Shown here one piece after another: positions 51,206-60,970 of a DNA stretch of 64,000 nucleotides. The stretch lies in the NCBI RefSeq assembly GCF_013317235.1, contig NZ_WLCM01000011.1, positions 62,001 to 126,000 of the forward strand, written 5' to 3'. Position 1 is the first letter of the stretch; every line of letters begins with the position of its first letter. Below the pieces are notes generated by a model. It ran no database searches, was not told the DNA's origin, and saw only the letters and a list, made by a program, of their open reading frames with translations. The translations under genes and the position numbers were made by a program. This DNA comes from Leisingera sp. ANG59 (GTDB lineage Bacteria > Pseudomonadota > Alphaproteobacteria > Rhodobacterales > Rhodobacteraceae).

Positions 51206-53590
51206 TCACCCGGCCGGCACAGCGTTACTGACCCGTTTGCCGGCGGTCAGCCCGTTCACCTTGGCCACGATTGCGGCAGCGTCCAGCCCGTGGTGGCGGT
51301 AGAGGTCGCCGATAGTACCGGTCTGGCCGAAATGCTCCACCCCCAAGGGCACGGTCTGGTGGCCCGCCACCCCGCCCAGCCAGGCGAGTGTCGCCGGGTG
51401 GCCGTCGATCACGGTGATGACCTTGCAATGGGGCGGCAGGCCACCCATCAATGTTTCGATATGGGATTGCGCGGCGGCGTTGCCGCGCGAACGTGCCCGC
51501 TGCGCAGCGGTCCAGCCCGCGTTCAGCCGGTCGGCGGAGGTCACAGCCAGCACGCCCACGTCGCGGCGGCTTTCGCCGATGATGCCCGCGGCCTTGATCG
51601 CCTCCGGCGCCACCGCGCCCTGGTAAGCGAACACCACATCGCAATTCGGCCCCGGCTTGCGCAGCCAGTAACCGCCGTCGATGGAGCCCTGGCGGAAATC
51701 CTCATCGGCGCGCTTGCCGGGCTGCTCCATCGGGCTGGTGGTCAGGCGCAGGTAGACCGAACCGCCGGTCTCGTCGCGCAGCCAGGTGCGCTCATCCGGG
51801 TCGCCCTCGCCGTCGCGCTGCAGATAGTCGAAGGCCCATTCCATGATCACCGCCAATTCGTCGGCGAAGGCAGGCTCAAACGCCGCCAGCCCGTCCTGCG
51901 ACATGCCGATGAGCGGCGTGCCGATCGACTGATGGGCGCCACCTTCGGGTGCCAGGGTGACGCCGGAGGGGGTGCCCACAATCATGAAACGCGCGTCCTG
52001 GTAGCAGGCATAGTTCAGCGCATCGAGGCCACGGCAGACAAAGGGGTCGTAGACGGTGCCGATGGGGATCACTCGCTTGCCGAACAGCGAATGCGACAGT
52101 CCCGCAGCGCCCAAGAGCAGGAACAGGTTCATCTCCGCGATGCCCAATTCCAGATGCTGACCCTCGGGGGCAAAGTTCCACTTCGCGGTGGAGGGGATCC
52201 GGTGCTCGATGAAGGCATCCTTTTGCACCTCGCGGGCAAACAGCTTGCGCCGGTTGACCCAGGGGCCAAGCCCGGTGGTTCCGGTCACATCGGGCGAAGT
52301 AGTCAGAATCCGCGCTGCCAATTCGCTGTCGCTCTTGGACAGATCGTCGAGGATCTTACCAAAAGCCATCTGGGTGGAGATTTCGCGAGAGGTGTCGATG
52401 GCAATGTCCGGCACCGGCAGCGGCGCGTCGAAATGGCGGCGCTGGCCTTCTGCGAAGAACGGCACCTGACGCAGGAAATCCTGCAGCGCGGCGGGATTGG
52501 AAACGGTGGCGAAGGGTTCCCACTCCTCCCCTTCCGCAACGCCCATATGGGCCTGCCACTCCACCATCTGCGCCTTGGTCATCAGGCCGCCGTGGTTGTC
52601 CTTGTGACCGGCAATCGGGGTGCCCCAGCCCTTGACCGTAAAGGCCAGGAAGCAGACCGGGCGGTCGTGGTCGATGGAGGCGAAGACGTTTGCCATCGTT
52701 TCGACGCAATTGCCGCCGAGGTTTTCCATCAGCTGGGCAAGTTCATCATCGCTGCGCTTGGCGATCAGCGCGCTGACCTCGCCCTGGTCGCCCAGATCAT
52801 CCATCAGGTGCTGCCGCCAGACTGCACCGCCCATATATGTGAGCGCGGAATACTGCTGGTTCGGGCAGGCGTCGATCCAGGCGCGCAGGGCTTCACCGCC
52901 CGGCTCCTCGAACGCGGCCCGCTGCAGGGCGCCGTATTTCACCCGCACCACGTCCCAGCCGAAGGCGCCGAAGATCTTCTCTATCCGCTCGAACAGCCCC
53001 TCCCGGACGATGCCGTCCAGCGACTGGCGGTTGTAGTCGATGATCCACCAGGTGTTGCGCAGATCGTTCTTCCAGCCTTCCTGCAGCACCTCGTAGATGT
53101 TGCCCTCGTCCAGTTCGGCGTCGCCTGCCAGCGCCACCATGCGGCCGGTGCGGGCATTCTTGCCCCAGTCCTTGGCGGTGATGTAATCCTGCACCAGCGA
53201 GGCCAGCGCAGTGATCCCGACGCCAAGGCCGACAGAGCCGGTGGAGAAATCCACATCATCCACGTCCTTGGTGCGGCTGGGATAGCTCTGCACCCCGCCG
53301 AAACCGCGGAAGTTCTCCATCTTCTCCAACGTCTGGTTGCCCATCAGGTACTGCATCGCGTGGAACACCGGTGAGGCATGCGGTTTCACCGCCACCCGGT
53401 CGCCTGGCTTCAGCGCAGAGAAATACAGCGCCGTCATGATCGACACCATCGACGCCGAAGACGCCTGGTGCCCCCCGATCTTGATCCCGTCCGCCTTGGG
53501 GCGGATGTGGTTCGCGTTGTGGATCATCCAATGCGAGAGCCACAACAGCCGCTGTTCGATGGTCTTGAGGTGCTGAAGGTTTGCAGTCAT
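51206..53590 (-). CDS. mdeB: AceE-like homodimeric 2-oxoacid dehydrogenase E1, MdeB type (2-oxobutyrate)
   Basis: 794-residue thiamine-diphosphate enzyme related to AceE and transketolase. GGHQASSASMVSIMTALYFS opening, TPP motif GDAELDEGNIYEV ending IIDYNRQSLDG, GTPIAGHKDNHGG, and a transketolase C-terminal part. It sits with a divergent Lrp gene and a methionine gamma-lyase, the arrangement of Pseudomonas putida mdeR-mdeA-mdeB, where MdeB oxidises the 2-oxobutyrate released by MdeA. That assignment is by synteny and similarity. ATG 53590 has GGAG; E2/E3 partners must be elsewhere. Confidence 0.85.
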   Translation of the reverse strand: MTANLQHLKTIEQRLLWLSHWMIHNANHIRPKADGIKIGGHQASSASMVSIMTALYFSALKPGDRVAVKPHASPVFHAMQYLMGNQTLEKMENFRGFGGVQSYPSRTKDVDDVDFSTGSVGLGVGITALASLVQDYITAKDWGKNARTGRMVALAGDAELDEGNIYEVLQEGWKNDLRNTWWIIDYNRQSLDGIVREGLFERIEKIFGAFGWDVVRVKYGALQRAAFEEPGGEALRAWIDACPNQQYSALTYMGGAVWRQHLMDDLGDQGEVSALIAKRSDDELAQLMENLGGNCVETMANVFASIDHDRPVCFLAFTVKGWGTPIAGHKDNHGGLMTKAQMVEWQAHMGVAEGEEWEPFATVSNPAALQDFLRQVPFFAEGQRRHFDAPLPVPDIAIDTSREISTQMAFGKILDDLSKSDSELAARILTTSPDVTGTTGLGPWVNRRKLFAREVQKDAFIEHRIPSTAKWNFAPEGQHLELGIAEMNLFLLLGAAGLSHSLFGKRVIPIGTVYDPFVCRGLDALNYACYQDARFMIVGTPSGVTLAPEGGAHQSIGTPLIGMSQDGLAAFEPAFADELAVIMEWAFDYLQRDGEGDPDERTWLRDETGGSVYLRLTTSPMEQPGKRADEDFRQGSIDGGYWLRKPGPNCDVVFAYQGAVAPEAIKAAGIIGESRRDVGVLAVTSADRLNAGWTAAQRARSRGNAAAQSHIETLMGGLPPHCKVITVIDGHPATLAWLGGVAGHQTVPLGVEHFGQTGTIGDLYRHHGLDAAAIVAKVNGLTAGKRVSNAVPAG

Positions 53591-53717
53591 GTCATTCTCC
53601 GTTTGCGCGAGAATAAGCTGCCATCTGCAGCAAAGGGCGCTAAACTCTCTGCGAATTTGCGTTATCTGCGCCGAAATCCAGCGCAATAATTACGATCAAT
53701 GAAGGATTCCACCTCAA

Positions 53718-54182
53718 ATGAGCGATACCCTTGATGAAACCGACCGCCGCATCCTTGCCGCGCTTCAGGCCGACGGCCGCCTGTCGCATCAGGATTTGAG
53801 CGAGCGTGTCGGCCTGTCGCCCTCCCCTTGCGCCCGCCGCATCAGAAAGCTTGAGGCTGAGGGTTTCATCACCGGCTACAGCGCCCGCATCGACGAGGCC
53901 AAGCTGGGATTCACTTTCAGCGTCTTTGTCTCGGTGCGGCTGGACCAGCAGGTCGACGACAGGCTGGTCACTTTTGAAAGCCAGGTGAAGCTCTGCCCTG
54001 AGGTGGTGGACTGCTGGCTGATGACCGGTAACTTCGACTACCTGCTGCGGGTTGTGGTGCGGGACTTGCACGAATTCGAGCACTTCCTGACCGGCCGCCT
54101 GACCAAGATCCCCGGCGTGGCGTCGCTGGAATCCTCGATCCCGATCCGCCGGGTCAAGGATCAGGCCGCGCGCCTGTACTGA
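53718..54182 (+). CDS. Lrp/AsnC-family regulator (MdeR-like, copy 1)
   Basis: 154 residues. Helix-turn-helix at about 5-55 (DETDRRILAALQADGRLSHQ, LSPSPCARRIRKLEAEGFI) and a RAM ligand domain (about 70-150, CWLMTGNFDYLLRVVVRDLHEFE). Divergent from mdeB (127-nt gap) and likely its activator in response to methionine or 2-oxobutyrate. Convergent with mdeA. Confidence 0.92.
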   Translation: MSDTLDETDRRILAALQADGRLSHQDLSERVGLSPSPCARRIRKLEAEGFITGYSARIDEAKLGFTFSVFVSVRLDQQVDDRLVTFESQVKLCPEVVDCWLMTGNFDYLLRVVVRDLHEFEHFLTGRLTKIPGVASLESSIPIRRVKDQAARLY

Positions 54183-54202
54183 CAGGGCGCGGCCCGGAGG
54201 CA

Positions 54203-55405
54203 TCAGGCCGCTTCCGAGGCGTCCGCGCGCGGCAGCGCCTGCTCCAGGTCGGCGAGGATATCCTCCACCTCCTCCAGGCCCACTGACAGGCGGATCAGAC
54301 CGTCGCTGATGCCGTGCTCGGCGCGCTCTTCCGGGGTGTAGGTCGAATGGGTCATCGAGGCCGGATGCTGGATCAGGGTTTCCGCATCGCCCAGCGACAC
54401 CGCCCGCTGGATCATCTGCAACCCGTTCATGAAGGCGATGCCGCCCTGCAGGCCGCCCTCGACCTCAAAGGCGATCATGGCGCCGGGCTGGGCCATTTGG
54501 CGCTTTGCGACATCAGCCTGGGCAAAGCTCTCATGCCCCGGGAAGGATACGGATTTCACCGCCGGGTGGGCAGCCAGATAATCGGCCACAGTGACGGCAG
54601 AGGCGCAGTGGCGGTCCATCCGCAGTGCCAGGGTCTTGAGGCCGCGTAGGATCAGCATGGCGTTGAAGGGCGCCATCACCGCGCCGGTCATGTCCTTCAT
54701 GCCGACCAGGCGGATTTCACCGATCTGCTCGGCGGTGCCCACGACCAGGCCCGCCACCACATCGCCGTGGCCGCCCAGGTATTTGGTGGCCGAATGCAGC
54801 ACGATATCGGCGCCCAGCTCGATCGGGCGGGTCAGGTAGGGGGTGGCATAGGTGTTATCGACCACCACCTGCGCGCCTGCGGCATGCGCGATCTCCGCAG
54901 CCCCAGCGATATCCACCAGCCGCATGTTCGGGTTGGCCGGGGTCTCGAAATAGACCACGCGGGTCTTTTCCGAGACTGCCGCGCGCAGGTTCTCCATGTC
55001 GGTCATGTCAACGTGGGTGATGGTAACGCCCCATTTCGCCAGGCCGTGGCGCATGTAGGCGAAGGTGCAGCCGTAAAGCGTCTTGTCCACGATCACCTCG
55101 TCACCGGGGCTGAGCAGCGTCCACAGGACCGCGGTGATGGCGCCCATGCCGCTGCTGAGCGCAAGGCCGGCCTCGGCGCCTTCCAGGGTTGCGATGCGCT
55201 GCTCCAGCAGATCGCAGGTCGGGTTGGAGATCCGGCTGTAGATATGGCCCTGCCGCTCGCCCGCAAACATCTCGCCGCCTGCCTCTGCGGTCTCGAAGGT
55301 GAAGGTCGAGGTCAGGTGCAGCGGCGGTGTCAGCGCGCCTTCGTTCTCTTGCGGGTCATAGGCGTGGTGAATAGCACGGGTGGCAAAACCGCCGGAGGTT
55401 TTCAT
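54203..55405 (-). CDS. mdeA: Methionine gamma-lyase
   Basis: 400-residue Cys/Met-metabolism PLP enzyme splitting methionine to methanethiol, 2-oxobutyrate and ammonia. The PLP lysine is Lys208 (HSATKYLGG). Cys113 in LYGCTFA, next to Tyr111, is the residue that distinguishes methionine gamma-lyases from cystathionine enzymes of the family. Also YSRISNPT and LSSGMGAI. ATG 55405 has an AGGAG box. Divergent from a second Lrp gene with a perfect palindrome between them. Confidence 0.92.
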   Translation of the reverse strand: MKTSGGFATRAIHHAYDPQENEGALTPPLHLTSTFTFETAEAGGEMFAGERQGHIYSRISNPTCDLLEQRIATLEGAEAGLALSSGMGAITAVLWTLLSPGDEVIVDKTLYGCTFAYMRHGLAKWGVTITHVDMTDMENLRAAVSEKTRVVYFETPANPNMRLVDIAGAAEIAHAAGAQVVVDNTYATPYLTRPIELGADIVLHSATKYLGGHGDVVAGLVVGTAEQIGEIRLVGMKDMTGAVMAPFNAMLILRGLKTLALRMDRHCASAVTVADYLAAHPAVKSVSFPGHESFAQADVAKRQMAQPGAMIAFEVEGGLQGGIAFMNGLQMIQRAVSLGDAETLIQHPASMTHSTYTPEERAEHGISDGLIRLSVGLEEVEDILADLEQALPRADASEAA

Positions 55406-55490
55406 GGGATACTCCTGTCTGTTGTTACAGGCATCATCCGACTGCCTCACCGGCAATGGATTGCGAAGTATTGTCAGATGAGTATTGATA

Positions 55491-55507
55491 TTGGCAGATT
55501 CTGCCAA
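55491..55507. promoter_or_regulatory. Perfect 17-bp palindrome between mdeA and lrp2
   Basis: TTGGCAGATTCTGCCAA is an 8-1-8 perfect inverted repeat, 13 nt before the Lrp start at 55521 and 85 nt before mdeA. A related half-site TTGTCAGA lies at 55471-55478. Candidate Lrp operator. Confidence 0.65.
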
Positions 55508-55520
55508 GAAGGAGTGCAAA

Positions 55521-55979
55521 ATGGACAGCAAGGACCGCCAGATCATCCGCGCCCTTCAGCGTGACGGGCGGGTGACCAACCAGGACCTGGCGGAGGCGGT
55601 GAACCTGTCCCCCTCCCCCTGCCTGCGGCGTGTGCGTAATCTGGAGGCGCAGGGCGTTATCCAGGGTTACAGCGCGGTGGTGGACGCAAAATCCTACGGG
55701 CTGCCGATCACCGTCTTTGTCCGCATCAAGCTGGAGCGGCACGGCGAGGCGGATGTGAAGAATTTCGAGCGCAAGATGCAGTTGATCGACGAGGTGCTGG
55801 AGTGCCACGTGCTGACCGGCGCGATGGATTACCAGTTGCGGGTTCTGGTGCCGGATCTGGAGGCCTATGAGGAGTTCATCCGCAAGCGGATCCACCCGGT
55901 TGGCGGCATTGCCTCCATCGACACCAGCTTTGTTTACGGGACGGTCAAGCGGACGGCGGTGTTTCCACCCGCCCGCTGA
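55521..55979 (+). CDS. mdeR: Lrp/AsnC-family regulator (MdeR-like, copy 2)
   Basis: 152 residues. Helix-turn-helix (DSKDRQIIRALQRDGRVTNQ, LSPSPCLRRVRNLEAQGVI) and RAM domain (CHVLTGAMDYQLRVLVPDLE). It resembles the Lrp gene at 53718 over its whole length. ATG 55521 has an AAGGAG box. Divergent from mdeA, so it is the better candidate for the direct mdeA regulator. Confidence 0.92.
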   Translation: MDSKDRQIIRALQRDGRVTNQDLAEAVNLSPSPCLRRVRNLEAQGVIQGYSAVVDAKSYGLPITVFVRIKLERHGEADVKNFERKMQLIDEVLECHVLTGAMDYQLRVLVPDLEAYEEFIRKRIHPVGGIASIDTSFVYGTVKRTAVFPPAR

Positions 55980-56000
55980 GATTTCAGCCGCCGTGCAGGA

Positions 56001-56483
56001 TCACGCCCTGACAGCCAGCGAAACCAGCAGCAGCAGCAGCGCCAGGGAAATTGCCGCCCCCATCGGCATTCTCCCCGGCGTCTGAAGCGAGGCCCACTGC
56101 CGCCGGCCGGCGGCGGCCTCCGTCCGGCCCAGCAGCGTCAAGGCTATGGGCACGGTGAGCATTGCGGCGCTGAAGCACCATCCAAAAGCCGCCAGCGCGG
56201 AGGACGGCACAAACAGCATTGCCAGCGCCATCATCTTGACGTCGCCGCCTGCCAGCACCCGCGCGCAGAACAGCGCAAAGCACAGGGAAAAAACGATGCT
56301 TGCCGCCAACAGGCGCATAACGGTTTCCGCCGGCGGCAGCAGCGGCACGGTCAGCAGGAATACCGCTGCAAACCCCAGCATCAGCCGGTTGGGTATCCGC
56401 AGGTGCCGCAGATCCCCCACTGCGGCCAGGATCAGAACCGGCATGGCCGCAGCCAGCGGCAGGATATCTTCAATCCCCTTCAT
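56001..56483 (-). CDS. cpaA: Prepilin peptidase CpaA/TadV (A24 family)
   Basis: 160-residue polytopic inner-membrane aspartic protease that trims Flp prepilins. The two catalytic aspartates are seen in VGDLRHLRIPN (near residue 25) and GGDVKMMAL (near residue 80). About five helices. Its ATG overlaps the LuxR stop (ATGA), so it is co-translated with that regulator. Last gene of the tad cluster in this window. No flp pilin gene was found inside the window. Confidence 0.88.
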   Translation of the reverse strand: MKGIEDILPLAAAMPVLILAAVGDLRHLRIPNRLMLGFAAVFLLTVPLLPPAETVMRLLAASIVFSLCFALFCARVLAGGDVKMMALAMLFVPSSALAAFGWCFSAAMLTVPIALTLLGRTEAAAGRRQWASLQTPGRMPMGAAISLALLLLLVSLAVRA

Positions 56484-57319
56484 GCGGCCGACCCGCGCCG
56501 CGGCGTCCGCCCGGAGAAGCTGTCGACAGAGACCAGCTGGTAAACCAGCTCGCTCATGTTGCCGGTCTGCGTCTTGGCGTAGATGTTGCGCAGATGTGTG
56601 CGCAGCGTCGATTTCGAGATCCCAAGGTCTGCTTGCACCCGCTTGGCCGTCTGACCCTTGCTCAGAAGCACGCAAACGCGGTACTCGGCGCGGCTCAGCT
56701 GGGCCGGGTTGTCCATGCTCAGCAGATGCGCCTGCACCCCGGCGTCACGGGTCGCCCGCCGCTCCTTCAGGCAGGCCTCGGCGTACAGTCCAGGCGACCG
56801 GTTGGTCCAGGTCCGCACCAGGGTGCCGGAAATGATATTCAACAGCGCCTGCTGCACCGCCCCGGGCCGGGTTGGGAAATGAAGCTCCAGGAAATCGGCG
56901 TGCTGCTTGCCGGACGACAGCGGGATCACCGCCAGCTCCACCAGTTTGCGGGAATTGTGGAACCGATCCAGAACCGGGTCCGCCGCCTCATCGCTCATGG
57001 ATTTGTACCAGATCGCCCCAGGTTTAGCCTTGTCCAGATAGCTGCCCAGCACGGAGCGGGCAAAGGAGCGCTCCAGTGGCGGTCCGTTTCCGCAGCCCGC
57101 AGCCCTGTCAAAGAAAACTGATCCGGACGCCCGGCCCTGGCCAGTTGATACCCTGCAAATTGCAGCAGCTTCCCCTTTAATGGCCGCCGCCAGTCCGCTC
57201 AACGCGTCCCTGAAAGGCGCACAGCCGTGCAAACACTCACACCAGCGCGCAATTGGCGCAATCATTCCGGCCTCAGCAGCCCGAATGGTGTGGGTGTCAA
57301 AAAGCGCATTGGTCCCCAT
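56480..57319 (-). CDS. LuxR-family regulator at the tad locus
   Basis: 279 residues with a C-terminal GerE/LuxR helix-turn-helix (about 205-265: LSRAEYRVCVLLSKGQTAKR, then ISKSTLRTHLRNIYAKT). The N-terminal 190 residues have no receiver phosphorylation motif or recognised autoinducer domain; they may be a PAS/GAF-like sensor. ATG 57319 is preferred over an upstream TTG. Lies downstream of tadC and overlaps cpaA, so it may regulate pilus genes. An AT-rich 249-nt gap precedes it. Confidence 0.85.
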   Translation of the reverse strand: MGTNALFDTHTIRAAEAGMIAPIARWCECLHGCAPFRDALSGLAAAIKGEAAAICRVSTGQGRASGSVFFDRAAGCGNGPPLERSFARSVLGSYLDKAKPGAIWYKSMSDEAADPVLDRFHNSRKLVELAVIPLSSGKQHADFLELHFPTRPGAVQQALLNIISGTLVRTWTNRSPGLYAEACLKERRATRDAGVQAHLLSMDNPAQLSRAEYRVCVLLSKGQTAKRVQADLGISKSTLRTHLRNIYAKTQTGNMSELVYQLVSVDSFSGRTPRRGSAA

Positions 57320-57568
57320 AACGCGCGTCCCCCACAGCAATATTAACTTTTAACATAGCGCTTTTAGTAGCTTAGCAAGCGCCCGTACCAATCAACTCCC
57401 TATTGCGTCCTCTCATGCTGGCCGGTTCATTCAATTGCGTCAAGAATTTGACGAAAAATGCGGGCAGCTGCGCAAATTTACAACCCAAGAGCGATTTTTT
57501 ATTCAATCTGCCTTACTGCGCCGAACCAATTGCGGCCAATAACAGCGATTGTCCAAGCTGCTTTCGAA

Positions 57569-58570
57569 TCAGTTCGCAATGTAACGGATGTAACGGATCA
57601 CCACCGGGCCGATGGTAATCATGATCAGCGCAGGCAGCATCAGGGAGGCCAGAACCGCCGACATCTTGACCGGCAGCTTGCTGGCCGTTTCCTGCGCGCG
57701 CATTTCCCGCTGGTTGCGCAGATCCTCGGAGTAGGTGGCCAGCGCCGCGGCCATGCTGGTGCCGAACTGCATGGACTGCAGGGCCACATTGGCAAAGGAG
57801 CGGACAGTCTCGACCCCGGTGCGCTCGGCCATGTCGAGCAGCGCGTCCTGCCGCGCACGGCCGGCCTGGATCTGCCGCTGCACGCTGAGCAATTCAAAGG
57901 CCAGATCCGGCGAGACCTGTGCCAATTCGTTGCCGACCCGGGTCATTGCAGCGTCGAAGCCCAGCCCTGAATCCACCGAAATGCGCATAAGGTCCAGCGC
58001 GTTGGGAAAGGCATCCTCGATCCGACGGCGGCGGGCGGCCGCGCGGGCGTTCAGCACGTAGACCGGGCCGAAGAAGCCCGCCCAAACCAGCCCGCTCAGC
58101 GCTTGGAAAACCTGCATGTTGGTCCATCCCGCTACCTGCGCGGTGACCGGATTGGGCGGCAGCAGGCCCGGTGTCTTGGCGGCGGCAATGACCAGCAGAA
58201 GCACACCCGGCAGTGCCAGCCCCAGCAAGACCCGGACCAGCGTGAAAGCGCGCAGCGCCCCGGCCTGGGAAAAGCCGGCTTGGGACAGCTTGTTCTCCAG
58301 CGCCGACCGTTCCGTCAGGCTGGCAGGCACAAAAGCCTTCATCAGCCCGCTAGGCTGGTCCGCGGGTGCCTTCAGCAGCGCCAGGTCACGGGACTGGCGG
58401 CGGCGGGCCTCCCCCAGCGACGACAGCCGCGCCGCAGCGGGCGATTTCCGGGCCAGGCTGGCGGCAGCACCGAAGTAGAGCAGCAGCACAGCGGCAGCAA
58501 CGGCAGCGGCGGCCAATGCGCCAGGCGCCAGCCCGGTTTGGGTCAGGAATCCTGTGATTATCGTTTCCAT
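57569..58570 (-). CDS. tadC: Type II secretion F-domain protein TadC
   Basis: 333-residue inner-membrane platform protein. N-terminal helix (about 18-38), two mid helices (about 105-130, 145-170), T2SF domain ([36 protein letters not shown]) and a C-terminal helix. Partner of TadB in the Flp pilus assembly platform. GGGGAGG precedes ATG 58570; 15 nt after tadB. Confidence 0.93.
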   Translation of the reverse strand: METIITGFLTQTGLAPGALAAAAVAAAVLLLYFGAAASLARKSPAAARLSSLGEARRRQSRDLALLKAPADQPSGLMKAFVPASLTERSALENKLSQAGFSQAGALRAFTLVRVLLGLALPGVLLLVIAAAKTPGLLPPNPVTAQVAGWTNMQVFQALSGLVWAGFFGPVYVLNARAAARRRRIEDAFPNALDLMRISVDSGLGFDAAMTRVGNELAQVSPDLAFELLSVQRQIQAGRARQDALLDMAERTGVETVRSFANVALQSMQFGTSMAAALATYSEDLRNQREMRAQETASKLPVKMSAVLASLMLPALIMITIGPVVIRYIRYIAN

Positions 58571-58585
58571 GGCAGACCTCCCCGG

Positions 58586-59578
58586 TCAGATCCTGAAGTT
58601 GACAAGTTTGCGCAGCATCAGCGCGTTCAGCACGGTCAGCAGGATGATCGCAGCGATCATCGGCCGGAACAGCGCATCCTCCGCCACGCCCGCGTAATAG
58701 TCCGGCGTCAGCACCGAGACGGTGACAAAGATCACCAGCGGCAGGGCCGACAGCATCCAGGCGGTCAGCCGCCCTTCGGAAGCCAATGCATGCACCTTGC
58801 GGCGCAGGACAATGCGGCTGCGGATGACCCGCGACAGGGTTTCCAGCATCACCGACAAGTCGCTTCCAGTGCCGTGCTGGATACTGATGCTGGCGGCCAG
58901 ATACTGAGCGTCTTCCAGCCCGGTCCGGTCCGCGAATTCCTGCACCGCATCCGGCAGATCGTCGCCATAGGTCACCTGGTCGTAGATGATACCCAATTCA
59001 GTGCCCGCCGGGTCCGGCATCTCGCGGGCGGCGATGCCGATCGAGTTATTCAGCGGATGGCCGACCTTGAGACCACGCGCCAGCATCTCCAGCGCATCCG
59101 GCAGCTGGTGCATCAGCTTGTCCATCTTCTTGCGCTGCTTGCTGAGAAGAAGCGCGAAGGGCACGCCGAAGCCGCCAATGACCCCGATCACAACTCCTTG
59201 AGGCACGCCCGCATATCCCGCTGCCGCCACCGTAACCAGCACCGCCAGAGCGCAGCAGCCAAGCCAGAACATCCCCGCGGTCAGCGGCACATCCGCCTGG
59301 CGCAGGATTTGCGGCAGTGCCCCCGCTACCGGAATGCGCTGCCAGCCGGTCCGCTGCTGCGGCGGTTTCAGGATAGCGAGCCGCTCATTGCCGCTGCGTC
59401 CCTGCGCGATCATCCTCATCCGGCGGCTGCGGGAGGCCGCAGACCGGCCATTGCGGCCCAACAGCTGCCGCAGCCCGGACATCAGCAGCAGCACCCCGAC
59501 CGCGATGCCGCAATAGACCGCGTAGCCCCCCAGCTGGCCGTTCCAGCTGTGCACTTCATTCAGCAGATCCTTCAGCAT
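58586..59578 (-). CDS. tadB: Type II secretion F-domain protein TadB
   Basis: 330-residue inner-membrane platform protein with helices near 20-36, 100-118, 122-145 and at the C terminus, and a T2SF domain ([38 protein letters not shown]). ATG overlaps the tadA stop by one base (TGATG), indicating coupling. Confidence 0.93.
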   Translation of the reverse strand: MLKDLLNEVHSWNGQLGGYAVYCGIAVGVLLLMSGLRQLLGRNGRSAASRSRRMRMIAQGRSGNERLAILKPPQQRTGWQRIPVAGALPQILRQADVPLTAGMFWLGCCALAVLVTVAAAGYAGVPQGVVIGVIGGFGVPFALLLSKQRKKMDKLMHQLPDALEMLARGLKVGHPLNNSIGIAAREMPDPAGTELGIIYDQVTYGDDLPDAVQEFADRTGLEDAQYLAASISIQHGTGSDLSVMLETLSRVIRSRIVLRRKVHALASEGRLTAWMLSALPLVIFVTVSVLTPDYYAGVAEDALFRPMIAAIILLTVLNALMLRKLVNFRI

Positions 59579-60969
59579 CAGGCACCCTCCGGCAGGAACA
59601 GGTTGCCGTCAAAGCCTACTCCCGCTGCCTCCAGCAGGGCCGCGCATTGCGGCCGGATGCCGGTCGGGATGAATTCGCCGGCGATGCCGCCATCGGCAGT
59701 CTTTCCCATTCGGCGGAACACAAAGATGTCCTGCATCGTGATCACGTCACCCTCCAGCCCGGTGAGTTCGGAGATGCTGATAACCTTGCGCTGCCCGTCC
59801 GACAGGCGGGCCAGCTGCACGATGATCTGCAGGCCCGAAGCAATCTGTGCCCGGATTGCCGGCAGCGGCAGTTCCATTCCCATCATTGAGACCATCTGTT
59901 CGATCCGGCCCAGCGCGTCACGGGCGGAATTCGCGTGCACCGTGGTCATCGAACCGTCGTGGCCGGTGTTCATCGCCTGCAGCATGTCAAAGGTCTCGGC
60001 ACCGCGCACCTCGCCAACGATGATCCGGTCCGGGCGCATCCGCAGGGCGTTGCGCACCAGGTCGCGCTGGCTGACGGCACCGCCGCCCGACGGATTGGGC
60101 GGACGGGTTTCCAGCCGCACCACATGAGCCTGCTGCAGCTGAAGCTCCGCCGCGTCCTCGATGGTGACGACCCGCGCGCGCGGATCGATGCTGGCAGAAA
60201 TCGCGTTCAGCATGGTGGTCTTCCCGGAGCCGGTGCCGCCGGAGATCAGGATGTTCATCCGAGCCTCAACCAGCGCCTGCAGGAAGGCCGCGGCACGCCT
60301 GTTCAGCGCGTTGCCCGCCACCAGCTTTTCCAGAGTCAGCGGGTCGCGGGCAAACTTGCGGATCGACAGCGACGGGCCATCGATGGCGCAAGGCCGGATG
60401 ATCGCGTTGACCCTGCTGCCATCCTCCAGCCGCGCATCGACCCATGGATTGCTCTCATCCACCCGGCGCCCGACGCGCGAAACCACCTTGTCGATGATCC
60501 GCAGCAGGTGCTTTTCGTCCCGGAACCGCACGCCGGTCTGCTCCAGCACGCCGCTGCGCTCGACAAAGACCGTCTTGTGGCCGTTCACGAGAATATCGTT
60601 GATGCCGGGATCGGCCAGCAAAGGCTCCAGCGGGCCAAGCCCCAGCACCTCGTCGATCAGGTCATCCACCAGGCGGCGGAATTCATCAGCGCGCAGCGGG
60701 CTGTTCTCCTCGGCCAGCACATCGCTGACCAGCGCCGCCACCTCGCGGCGCAGTTCCTCCGGCTCGACCTTGTCGATGACCGCCAGGTTCAGCCGGTCGA
60801 TCACCGCCTCATGCATCCGGCTTTTCAGTTCTAGAAAGGCCGTAAGCTTACGGGTTTCCTCGCTGGTGTCCGGCTCTGCCGCAGGCGGCTGTGCGCCCGT
60901 CTCCGGCCACAGCGGAACCACCCTGTCCATGGCGCTGTCTTCTGTTCGTTTGCCAAAATTCCTGAACAT
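59578..60969 (-). CDS. tadA: Flp pilus assembly ATPase TadA/CpaF
   Basis: 463-residue VirB11-type secretion ATPase powering pilus assembly. Walker [14 protein letters not shown] near residue 265, ASID and Asp-box [10 protein letters not shown], Walker B-like [11 protein letters not shown], and the His-box [15 protein letters not shown]-terminal helical domain with a disordered Pro-rich stretch (about 15-45). ATG 60969 has AGGCGG and begins one base from the cpaE stop. Confidence 0.95.
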   Translation of the reverse strand: MFRNFGKRTEDSAMDRVVPLWPETGAQPPAAEPDTSEETRKLTAFLELKSRMHEAVIDRLNLAVIDKVEPEELRREVAALVSDVLAEENSPLRADEFRRLVDDLIDEVLGLGPLEPLLADPGINDILVNGHKTVFVERSGVLEQTGVRFRDEKHLLRIIDKVVSRVGRRVDESNPWVDARLEDGSRVNAIIRPCAIDGPSLSIRKFARDPLTLEKLVAGNALNRRAAAFLQALVEARMNILISGGTGSGKTTMLNAISASIDPRARVVTIEDAAELQLQQAHVVRLETRPPNPSGGGAVSQRDLVRNALRMRPDRIIVGEVRGAETFDMLQAMNTGHDGSMTTVHANSARDALGRIEQMVSMMGMELPLPAIRAQIASGLQIIVQLARLSDGQRKVISISELTGLEGDVITMQDIFVFRRMGKTADGGIAGEFIPTGIRPQCAALLEAAGVGFDGNLFLPEGA

Positions 60970-60970
60970 C

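Noticed and set aside
55406-55520. SAM-II riboswitch before methionine gamma-lyase
   Set aside because: The region is only 115 nt and is dominated by a simple palindrome; no pseudoknot-type SAM-II pattern was seen.
57569-57600. Tandem GTAACGGAT repeat
   Set aside because: It is the coding sequence of the TadC C terminus (RYIRYIAN read on the other strand).
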